DNA from: Callaeas wilsoni
Taxonomy: Eukaryota; Chordata; Aves; Passeriformes; Callaeidae
Length of the DNA stretch: 64,000 nt
Assembly: GCA_013398955.1 (NCBI GenBank)
Contig: VWPU01017877.1
Span: 124,001-188,000, forward strand
Direction of reading: 5' to 3'
Made by a program: the position numbers and the translations under genes. The notes beneath the pieces were generated by a model, which worked only from the letters and a program-made list of their open reading frames with translations, was not told the origin of the DNA and did not search any database. Numbering within the stretch: position 1 is the stretch's first letter; every line of letters starts with the position of its first letter. Shown one piece after another: positions 40,801 through 52,800 of this stretch.

Positions 40801-43800
40801 ATTTTCCCAGTAGAAATCTTCCTCAGATGAGAATTAAAGGTTGTAGTTGTTTGCTTTTGGAATACATTAAATGATTACTTTTGCTCTTTCTCCTGAGATT
40901 ATACCAAAATCAAGTAAAAGTACATAGCTCAGCAATGGGTGAAGATAAAATATCTCCAAATCACTCTCTTAGAGGGCCACTATGCCTACTTTGTGAAATA
41001 AATATTTGATTTGAGCTTAACTTGTACTTGGAGTAACTGTTTCTAACATTTTACAGAATTTAAAATAAAACATCCAAAATACTGAAAAAGTGACTAGTAA
41101 AAAATAATTTTACCTGTAAATTGTTTTCTGTGACTCTGTTCCACCAAACCATATTGATGGGTACTCCTGTTTTACACCTGTCAGCCAGACAGCCAATAGG
41201 GTTCTTTGATTTTCTTGCCTTTGATCCCACCGGAACTATCCTCTCATCCAGCATCCCCAGTCGATACTTCCTGGGCTATGAAAAAGAAGGAGAGAAACCA
41301 GGCCACTCCTAACAACCCTCATCTAAAGCTACACTACAATAGGTATTACACTGTGGTATGATTCTGGATTGGTGGAATAGGAAACAATTTGCAAGTAAAA
41401 TTTAACTGAGACTGTTTCCTTTCAATCCTGACTATTTGGTTATAATTATCAATGCTTTTAAAAAAATAAACAAAAAAGAAAATAAACTTCAGGGACTACT
41501 AATTATTTGTAAGCAAAACCATCCATCACGAGTCAGCCATTGAAATATGCACATAAATTTGGGAATGCTGTACAAATGAGGAATTGTTTAAAAAAAAATC
41601 CATATTTTCAAAAGAGATACCTTCAATCACATCATAATAAAGAACATGTCCCTTGAAATTTCTACCAAACAAATTTTAAGTTCAAATTTGCCATGACTCA
41701 TCCCCTGAAAATTTGCTTTTAAAAAACAAGTAGAATTGAGTAGCCAATTGCCGCAGAAATCTGAGAAAAACGTTTCTGCTCAGGTTAATATTTAAAAAAA
41801 TAACTTCAGCTACTGTCTTAAGTGAAAACAGACAATTACTATGACAAATGCATTGGGAAATGTCATAAAATTGAGAAAACAAAACACATTTGAGGAAGTT
41901 AACATGCAGCGACTACTTGCACCTCATTAACAGTGACATTTCTACTACATTGGCAATGCTCTCTACAAATAGAACTATTTATAAAGAATTATATGAACAT
42001 TAAATTCAAAAGGCACACTGCAAAAAAGAAAATCTGTTAAATACTTTCAAACAGGTAAAGTATAGAAGTTTTCCAGATTTCTCTGTGCTTTCAAATTTAT
42101 GTGTATCCACCTAGATAGGAAATATCATCAAAAGAAATATTTTAGCATCTATGCATATTTAGACCAGGGCCTTTAATACCAATTATATGAACAACTGGAT
42201 CAAATTGTAGCAGTTGGCTGGTTTTCTTTTGCTGTGAGGTTTTGTTTAGGTATTTTTATGTGACAGTGCAACTATCATCTGGATATAGATCACTCTAAGT
42301 AATCAAAGCTTAACTTACCTTTATTCAGATATATACTTCACCTAGCACCTTAAAAATTTCAGCAACATGTGCCTTAATACACACTTTAGAAATTACTCCT
42401 CAGGAAACAAGACAAGAATCTAACTAGAGAAGATTTCCCACTCACACAGGAACAGTTTGTAAAACACAGGACAAATCTACCATAAAATGGCTGCAAAACC
42501 AAAACCTAAATACATTCTCACCTCTACTTCCCTGGAACCTTTTAGGCTGAAAGCTTTGGAAAGAATTAAAACTCAGGAGAGTCAACAGTACCTCATTTGC
42601 CTAAAAAATCCGAACAAACCCACTCCTCCAAAAAAGCATGCAAAACCCACAAACAAAACAACAAAAAACTCCCAAGGATACCAACATGGACTATGAACTA
42701 CCAAAGGCAATAAACTCCATGGAGGAGTTAACCAACTTTAGTAACAAGAAACAAGACTGAATTTTACTATACCAATTAGAAATCTGTGATGGGTAGCACA
42801 AAGTCCTCCTGCACTTCAAAAATACAACTGATCATGGTAAATCTAAATATTGCTTATTTATTTGGAGAAACACTCAACTGTTGGGCAACTTAGTAAATCA
42901 GAAAGACTACTAAAATCCTAGCCTGCAAAGCCATTAGGTCTGAGAAGCTGGACATTCAAGTGAGATTGGACTTTAGGGCAATACAGTATGTATTTTTCTT
43001 AGGCTGACTATTGGAAATAACTTAATGAAGAGTAACAGTTTCCCTGGAAGCCTTCCTGTCTGTCTCTCTCCATGCTCTACCACATGCAGGGGCATAGTCT
43101 GCCTCAGACTACTGGACTACAACCCAGTGCCCAAACATGCTTCCATTCATAAACGGTTCTCCTAATCTTCCATAATAACTGGTTGTCTACAAGTATTTTG
43201 AAAAGGAGAACCAAAACAAAAGAGGACTGAGTCAATCTGGAAGGCGGCTATTTTGGTCACAACAGGATTCAGATTCCAGACAACAGGATGCAACTGTATT
43301 TTAGGCTTTATGAAAGATCATATAGAGACAATATGAGTTCATGTTCCAGTAGTTCTTGGCCTACTTGTATTAAAAAATGAAATGAAAGACTGGATGAGAC
43401 TAAAATAAAATTTTTACTTTCATTACCCATCATAAAACATTAGGGGATTAGTAGGTCAAGATTTCATTATTTAGACAGACATTAGAAAATGGAATACACA
43501 GTATTAACATTTGGAAATAAATTTTAGTCTATTTGCACTGAAGTAATTTTAAATAACACTTGTTCTCAATGAGCAAAATGGGATCTGACATAGAAATGCA
43601 ATCTGAATTTAAAGGATATCAGAAAACAGAGTATCTGCCAAGAGGAGAGATTCAAAGAGGGGAAAGCAAATAGATTGAGAAGTTTGTATAAGTGTATCAA
43701 CTTTGCTATATCCTTGACCTCTACACAGAGCAGGAAATAAAGCAACACAAAACAGTCCACCTTAAAATGAGCAAGAACTCATCAACCACTGATCATTTCT

Positions 43801-46800
43801 GAAATACGTTTTTTTTTTTTTTTAAATATATATATACATATATATAAAAACATGTAAACATATCTACCTAAAACACAGAGGGCATGACAATCTGGACTAA
43901 TAAACCAAACTTTTATGCTTGGGAACAATTTCTCTTGGATGTTTACAAAAACAATTGGCTTTTTGCCTTCCCTACAGTCTTTCTGTGAGGTAAAAGAACT
44001 GTTCAGATGTAGTAATTACTGGCTGCAAACGTTTACACGAGGCAGGGAACAGCTAACTACCTTTAATTGCTAGCAACAGCTTAGCTTCCCCCAGGGTGAC
44101 AAGGGTAAGCATTTTCAACCATAGCTAATAATTATAACTCTTGCCCTGCAGAACCAAGCTGCTGCCAGCAATTAATGATACGAGCCTATTGGTTTGCACA
44201 ATTATTAGGAAAGATAAACCCCTAAAGCCTGAAAAACATTACACTTGAAACAAAAGAAATCCACTCCAAAACCAAGTCCTTCCTAAGTAGCACCTTCACA
44301 TGAGAACACTACTAACAATGATTAGTTTCACTAGTCCACCCTAGAAAGTATTACCCAAGTCAGCTTAATTACTTGGTTTCCATTCATTCAACAAGAACTT
44401 TGGGAATGTGTTCAGCAAGTCTATTCTCTTCCTATTATTTGCTGTAGCAGTGTCTTTGCCCCTAGTTCCTTCTGTTTCAAGGACAGTGGGCAATACCACA
44501 CTTCCTTTTTCTATTTCAGGACTAAACTGACCTCTAGCATAAGATGTTCCATGGTTATCCTAGAGGAATAAATTTAAACAAGAAAATATTTACAAACATT
44601 CAAATTGTAAAGACTCCCTCATCTAATAACTTTCACGCAGTATTTAAGTCTAGATAAGCTGACAAATCAAACTACACAATTGCTACGTTTTCTTCTACTG
44701 AAGATCTGCAACTCAACTTTTTTCAGAATCACTCAGGGCCCAAATTACATTTCTATTCCTTAAAATGCATTTACCTCTAGCAGGTTTTGAGTTTCAGATT
44801 TACAAGACCTTTTTAGTATCTAAACATACCTAATTAGCATACAAACATGTGAGCAGGCTATTGTGTTTCAAAGAATTGTAAGAGTCTGAGCTATGGCTAT
44901 GTGCTTCTACTACCAAAACAAATAGAAGTGATCTTAAGCCTTCTCCATCACAGGCTAAATGAAGCAGCATTACCTTAAATTACTACAGCTAAAAGGTATC
45001 ACAGTAGCATTAGCTAGGGCTCATCTGTTGTACAGTGAGTTGACTGTATCTGCACATACAAACAAAAAATATTACATTATCAGACAGAAAAGAAAAAAAA
45101 AGCTATACAAACTCACACTTTCCTTGTACTACTTAAACCAAAATTACATGAGACATACAATTTTAAATTTCAATGCTGACTTTTGAAAGACTTTCTTTTT
45201 TTAAATTAATGGCAAAGAGACCATTAGAAAAAGAGGTTAAACACTCAGCTAGGCTGCTAGTCTTCTGAAAAAGAAGCAATTTGTTTTATTATGCCTTTAA
45301 AACTAAAACCAAAATAAAAGTTCTTGGTGTTATTATTGCTATTTTCACCCAACGACCATAACTGATTAGCTGGAGTAAGACAGTACTTGAAACATGAAGC
45401 CATAGATATGAACTTCAACATGTTTGTTATTGAGCCCCTCTACAGGCACGATCAGCGAAGAAGCACCTTAATTGTGAATACAACTCTGTAACTGGGTTCA
45501 GTAATACACAGTAAAGTGTTACATCTAAACGTTAGTTATGGTCAACAGGAATATCCTGACAGATTTGTAAGATGGGAATATGAAAAAGAAAAGCTGTCTA
45601 TTAAGTTAAGTTAAACTCTTAGGTTTTGCAGTCAGCAGAGCTGCAAACCCCTTCACATGGATTGGGTTAACTGCTAACCAAAATATCCACCACTCTTCCG
45701 TTTTTATTATAACCTTCCACTGGTAGACAGTCAGACCACATCTGTGTTTTTTGTATCTCAGCTTCTGAAGGTTGGAACCAATATTTTAATTTTTGATATC
45801 CACAAAAAAAATGGAATAGAGCTTGATCAACAGATTAAAAATTTTGTGGTTGGCTGGTGTTTATTGTTGGATGGAGGATTTTTTCCCATATGAAAAAAAG
45901 AAGACTCTGCTAACATTTATAATGCTTAATATGCTTGTAATTTTGAAGTTTCCAATACTATACATTGAGATTATATGCATTTAACAGACTAGCCACCCTT
46001 CCATCCAGATTGTTCATGAAAACCTGGGTTTGGCTGGGGACAGAATTTCACTCGTTGAGAAGTATCATACAGAGAGAAACAAGATGTATTCTTCTACCCC
46101 AAGAAAACTTAAGTCTGCCATTTGGCATGGATATGTGTCTTATTTCAGAGCAACACATCTGATCACTGCAAAAAAAAAAAAAAAATCTTGGTTTAAACAA
46201 ATTTTAAAGATGCAATAGGTCAGGCATTGTATAATGCATTTTAAACCATAGCTAGGGGAAACTTTTCAGGTGAACATACTAAAAAGGTTTATTTCATGAG
46301 AATGGGTGCTGAAGGCATGAAAATCTTGAAGCGTTCAGAAGCAAGAAAACTAACATAATTAAGTCAAACGTTTTCTCATCAATTTTGCAGCCTGGCTAAG
46401 GTGGGATGAGGTATGAATTACCACAACTTTAAATCCTGGCATGGATGTAAATACTGACAAAGTTCTTTACTAAGAAATTCCTATCACCTGTTGAATTGAT
46501 GTAAACTGGTGGAAAACTGGACTATTTTCTACCACTGTTAAAGCAGATAGTTCTAACTGTAGTGAAGACTTGTCAGAGTATCACCACTCCAAGACGTACT
46601 TTCAAAAACTTCATTGCTGGTGAACAAATTAACACTATGAGCAAAGCACAGGTTTTCTTCATGCTTGAAGGTTTCTTTTAATAGGACAGAAATTTTTGTA
46701 CTACTTACAAAAAAAGTGGGAAAATCATGTGCAGTTACCAAATATATAGGGGTAAGAGGGTTAAAGACTGATGCAGCTTCTACTCTGGTCTTTAACAAGC

Positions 46801-49800
46801 ATATGATTTCCCAAAAGTGGTATATTTTCTAGCTGCTTTAAATATTTGTATAGTGCCTTCAACTAACATGTGCACAAGTTTAAAGAAAACAATTATTTTA
46901 CTGCAAATCACTCTTGAAGACTACATACACCTTGGCAAAGAAAGAATCAAAGAATCAAACAAAGCCTGTAAATATAAACAAAAGCATCTAGCATACCAGT
47001 TACATTTGAAGTTATTTGACTTCAAATACACAAAAGGATGAAACAACAAAACATTAAAGCGTTACATATTTCTAAAGGGAAATGCTTTTACAATTTGACT
47101 TATGTATCATAATGATCACCAATCCACACACAAAAATAAAAGTGAATAAAATATTCTCATGACACACTCAGAAGTGAAAAATACATATTTATCTAAGTAG
47201 TAATAACTAAGATAGCAAGAGCACACAACCAAGGAACAATTCCAATAACTAACTATTCCAAGGAAAAATATAAAGCAGATTAGATTATATGATATCCTCA
47301 TAACACATTTTAGACCATGGTACTACCTACAAACATTTATTAGTTTTCTCATAAAGCATAGGTCCCTTACAACACAGTGACATGATGCTTGATCATTACC
47401 CCTTAACTCATCAGAACATGATTCGTGCTTCTGAGATTGTATGCAGGAGGCTCTGAAAGGTGAAAACTGTCTCAACACATTTTCATTAAAAGTAAATACA
47501 GCAAGACCAGACACGGCACATATGGCTTTTCAATGAACACCACTGAACTAGATAATGATCAGGTATCAGAGGTGTCAAGATAGAGCTGGAAACAGGAAGC
47601 TGGAGAGACACACAGCTTCCCAACAGGTAACAAAACTAGATGGAAGGCAGGCCACTCAAAAATAAAATAGCAACCATTTAAGTCTTAAAAATTTAATATT
47701 CACAGAATCTGAAGTTATCTTTGTTTTCTTTTAACTTGAGAGGTCAAACTCTTCTCATACTCATTAAAAAGCTTGCATTTAATGCAGACTAGGCTTACAG
47801 GTAGTCTTTTGTGTCTTTTGTCTTCAAATAATTTTCTATGCACATTTATTTCTGCTGATCAAAGTAAATTAATTAAGTCTGCTGTTCAGTCTCACTTGCT
47901 GTAAATCTCCACAGATGGCACTGAACAGCTGCACCCTGTTCAGGGTGAACTTCAATTCAGATAATGTCTCCTATACTTTCCTTTCTAATCTAGAGTTTTT
48001 GTCCTTGCCTTTACTCACCTAAAAACAATGGAAGGCATTCTAGAAAAAAAATTCTTCAAAATACATTAAAAGCAGCATTAAAATTGTATTTTAAATTGTT
48101 CAGTACAGCAATTAGTCACTCCTTGCAGCCTGCGAACTGAAGTTATTCTCACCTTAATGGACTTCCTCTAGGTGTGACTGAACAATTAAGAAAATGAAAT
48201 GGAAATAAGTCAGTGTTAGAAACTTTTCGTAAGAGTTCAGTTTTCATGAGGATTGAAGGTATGAAAAAACAAAGTAAAATGTAAAAGTAAATGCTTTTCA
48301 CTATCCTGTAAGGCTGACCAATGACAAGTATGGGAACCTTTTAGCCTGGATTGGTGGCAACAGTCTCAGAACAAATTTAAACAGAAGTTTCATCATATAT
48401 TTTCATCTTAGTGCATTAAGCTGTCATGTCCTTGGCAGCAGATTCCGATCAGTTATGTCACACAAGTTTTTATGAACTGTTTACCAGAACCACCAAAATG
48501 AAAACAAGAACTTTTCCAGACAGATCACTTCAGGTTTAGAGAGGAGAACTTCTCTAGATAATGGCTAAAGTCAATTTAGAAAAAACACCCAGGAAGAAAA
48601 ATACCCAGGCATTCAAATTCAGAATGTCACCCTATTTTTAACAAGCATAACATGTATTTGAAGAAAAAATGAAATAAGCATGACATCATTATTCTTAGGA
48701 AAGGGTGTTAGTCTATTACTAACTCTAGCTTTTGTTCCATGCTTCACAAATCCTATTTGTGCATTGTAGATAAATACTTACCTAAAAATCTCTTATAGGA
48801 AATTCACTTTAAGGTTGCTTGTCTTACTGCATGTGGAGTTACAACAACCGGACAGTAAATCCAGAAGATTTTACAGTTGACAGAACCTCCACCAAGGCTC
48901 CATCTACAGAAATACTTAGCTCCTTTGATTTCATTTTAAGTATCCTATAAAAATGTCTTTAAACAGTAATCTTAGCTTTCCTGAAATCTAAAATTGAAAT
49001 GCAGTTTAATAATTTCTAAACAGAGATAATTACCTGGAGAATGTTCATAAAAATTTAAGGACTATGTTTACTTTTTAAACAGAAAGCAGAATGTCTCTAA
49101 ACATCAAATAATCAAAAGCAAATTAAATAGCTCAGTCATACTAACTAGTTTCAAAAATACTGTCTAATTAAAAAGCAAGGATATTCAGAATTACAATCAT
49201 CAACTCATCTTTAGTATTTTATTGATAGCAAATATTTCTCCATATGGCTTGCCCATTGTTAAAGGGCTGCCAGCATAACATGATCAGCAATATCCAGAGA
49301 CAATCAATAAACTTGCTTAACAGAACCACATGATTTTACAGAAACTATTCAGTTTTACACAATACAAACATGCAGTTTTTACATAGTTCCAAATAACTTA
49401 ATACTTCCAAACATTAAAAATTAGAATTGTGATACTTTTTAAAGGAAAGCAATCATTCTTTATTCACTTACCAAGACTGTATTATATCTGTCCTCCAAGT
49501 CAGTGATAAATGAAGGAAATGCTGGTTTTGCCAGCTAGTTCAGAACAAACAAAATCTTAGACGTGGGCTCTTAGCAAGATAATGGAGATTTTTTTCAAAC
49601 AGTAGATGTTGTAAACACCTAAATTTGAACTAGTCATCAAGGCTCCCTTTATACAGCAGGCATCAAGCACTGGCCTAATAAATCCCATTGTTCAAGCTCT
49701 AAACAAATCCCAGTTAATGGGGTAGAGGGGAATCACAAAAGTTCTTAAATACCTGTCTCTCATGCATTTAGTGCTTTTAAGGAAATCACTTAACACAATT

Positions 49801-52800
49801 TGGATATTGTAATAAACAAATGCTAAAAACATTAAAATACTACAACATAATTACTTGCAATGTATTGACTGGTAGCAAAAAATCAGTCAGTCACAAAGCT
49901 GTTATTAATTTCTCATGACTTTAGCCACCAATTTTTGTCCACTTAATGCAATCATCAACATCTGGTCATTTCCAAGGTATTTTTCTCAGTGTTATTTAGT
50001 TCTCTGAGCTAAATGTTTCTTTAAGCTACTCATGTCTCTCTGCTGACTATAGAGGGAGCCTGAATGCCTACATTTATACAGTTCAAGTAGTATTTTATGA
50101 AAACTTCCCCATTACTAGTATTTAACAACCTTTAATATAAGCATACATTACAAAATAGCAGTCATAATAAAAAAATATTAATATGCAAAGAAAAATACAA
50201 ACTCTTTCAACTAATGCCCATTATAGCTGAAATGCTAATTAGAAAGAAATCCAAGTTAATCAATTTCACAGATAAAACTTACTCTTAATACTATTTTAGC
50301 AGCCAGTGCCTTAATTTGCTTCTTTTTCTTGAGGAAAAAATGGACCAGGTCAGAAAGCACTCTGAATTAGTATTTGAGCTTTGAGGTATTTGTGCTTTAC
50401 AGGCAAACATTAATTGGTTTGTTTTCACTTAGTACTGCTTAACTTCAAAGTAATTTTTAAGGACAATGGTCATTCTTGCAATACTTCTGTTAGCTTATTT
50501 TCTTTGGTGCATGTGGTTCATTACACAAGCACAAGTTTACACCCAGGTACATATATATATATATATGTGTATATATTGGCTCTCAAAGCCCATGTTAAGG
50601 AGGAACGTACAATTATTTTATACTTTTACCAGCCTTCGTAAGTAGATAAGCAACACATTTATAGTTCTTTACATCCAACTTTCAGTGCACTGTACTGGCA
50701 TTAAGGAAAAGAGCAATGCAGATAGTTCATGTAGTTTGGATACATCATAATATTAGAAAATTAATGTTCTACAACAGCATTTATATTTAAAAAACAGTGT
50801 GATGGACCAACTATAGCAATTATCTTTAAGCTCAATGTTCACCTGCAGGAATAATACAGAACATGCTGATGTAGCTTGCTTTCTTTATTTACTATGGGAA
50901 AGCTCAGGATAATGTGGCTAATAAGTAGTAGAACATGAAAGTCATCAGTGCAAGTAAAACTTAATAACTGGTTGGGACAAGATAATGTCTGGTTTTGGTA
51001 AGCGACAGTTCACAAAAATGAGAAGGAACTCTCGCGTAATCAAACTTTTGTCTCTTATTCCAGCCACGGAGTGTATAACTGGAAAACACCACAACCTGCA
51101 CAGCTGCTAGTCAAAGGTGCTTGAAGATGCTGTCTAGCCCTCAAGCAAAAGAAAGATTTCTTAATACAAATTAGAGGGATAGAAAAAACCCCAAACCCTC
51201 GTTTCCCAATGATAACAGTGTCTTTGCTAAGACACTTTAATCTAAACGAAAAGCATTTCCAACTCTTATAATTACCACATAACGTACAAATAAATGGGAG
51301 AATGATTCTTAATGTATTCTGAACTTGCTGCCATAAAGGCTTGCAGATCACATGTCCCTTAGTAGAATAAAAATAATTTGTTTTCAGATTCAATGGGCTA
51401 CATACTGAGTTTCATATTCTATAAACTTCAGTTTACAAGTGCCTGGAGTATTTCTTAATAGCAGCAGCAGTCTACTCTGACGTAGCAAAAATGAAGCAGT
51501 AAGATCTTATTTATATCAGCAGCAACATATTAAAATAAATCTAGTAACATCAGAAGAATTATTCTTATTTCATGTAGCATTTCAAGTTATTCCAGATCTT
51601 CTTCCCTGTCAACTCATATATAAATATGCTACTTATGACTTAGTTGTTGCCTACCTTCCTCCTTTGAGACACGCTGAGGGCAGCAAAGTCATTAAACAAG
51701 GATGAATTTGGTGAAGTTAGTGGATCTATAAAACCAATGTAAAACCAACATGTTATGTATATATATACACACACACACACTACTAAAAGAAATTTTATTT
51801 TTTTTTACTTATTTCTGCATGGAAAAAATCCTTTTGCCAAAGCTAAGTTTAGCAATCACACTGCTAAAACCCACAGCATTTATTAGATTCTGTGCAACTG
51901 CTTAATTAAAATGGTGTTCATTAACAGAATTCAGTAAGTTTAATAACTGGTGACACTATTTAAAGTCCACCTAACATTGCACAGCCTTCATCTGATCAGA
52001 AAACCTGTTGTAAGTGCTCGTTACATTAGCATGTCATTTTTAACCCTGTAGATGATACATTACAATGTTTCTAATTCACCAGAAGATCCTCTGAAAGGGT
52101 TGACAAGCACTGGAACAGGTTGCCCAGGGCAAGTGCATGAGTCACCACCCCTAGGGGTATTGCGTAAAGGCAGCACTGAGGGACAAGCTTTAGCAGTGCA
52201 CTTGGCAGTGCTGGGATAACAGCTGGACTCTTAAAAAGTCTCTTCCAGCATAAAAGATCCTATGATTCTATGACCTCTTCTAATTTCAGTTACCTGAAAT
52301 TCGCAATCTTCTGTATAACAGGTTTTACAAATAATGATGTGGATTTTGCTTGCCCTGTCACTGTTCTGCACATCAAATTTAAATCAGAACCAAGGATAGC
52401 AGAAGTCCACATTCCATTAACAACTTTTTATTGCTTTTTCTTTATTTATATTCATCTTTTCCAGAGCCGAAGTATCAAAAACTGTACAACATTCACAGAT
52501 GCAACTTAAAACTCCAAACTGCACAGCTAAAACTGTCAAATTAGCAGATGAGTGCCAGCTGTAAACATTGGTGTTTTGATGAAATACTTTCTTCAACATT
52601 AAATTCTTAACAGAGAATTTATCTTATATTTGTTCAACAATAAATATTCCCTAAAAGGGCAATTCTACAAGGGAAGCACTGCATGGCAGAGCCGGGCAGA
52701 GAAAGGGACGGATCTGAGACACAACAAAATTTAAAAAGGTTTCCAGAAGTTGGTCTGGTTTCTCTCCTTGACAAGCATCACCATTACTATTTGGCCTGTC

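Larger units (their letters stand above)
32411..41113. other. PAN3 intron w4-w5 (8.7 kb)
   Basis: AT-rich intron whose main content is the solo LTR at 38427-39042. T/G-rich simple sequence occurs at about 33085-33130 and 37662-37710. A 110-codon plus-strand open frame (34175-34507) has no family match. Nothing else recognised. Confidence 0.75.
41276..51654. other. PAN3 intron w3-w4 (10.4 kb)
   Basis: The longest intron in the window, AT-rich. It contains T15 followed by TA repeats at 43809-43850, A16 at 46170-46185, a (TA)n run at 50551-50577 and a motif-dense stretch around 44020-44240. No mobile element of known family, RNA gene or extra exon could be supported. Confidence 0.7.

Noticed and set aside
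45990..46050. Possible CR1 fragment ('cttccatccagattgttcat' resembles a CR1 ORF2 stretch)
   Set aside because: The resemblance covers only about 25 bases with no continuation on either side; too short to support.
51055..51393. 112-codon minus-strand open frame near exon w3
   Set aside because: Not in the PAN3 reading order, no convincing acceptor and donor pair around it, no known motif.
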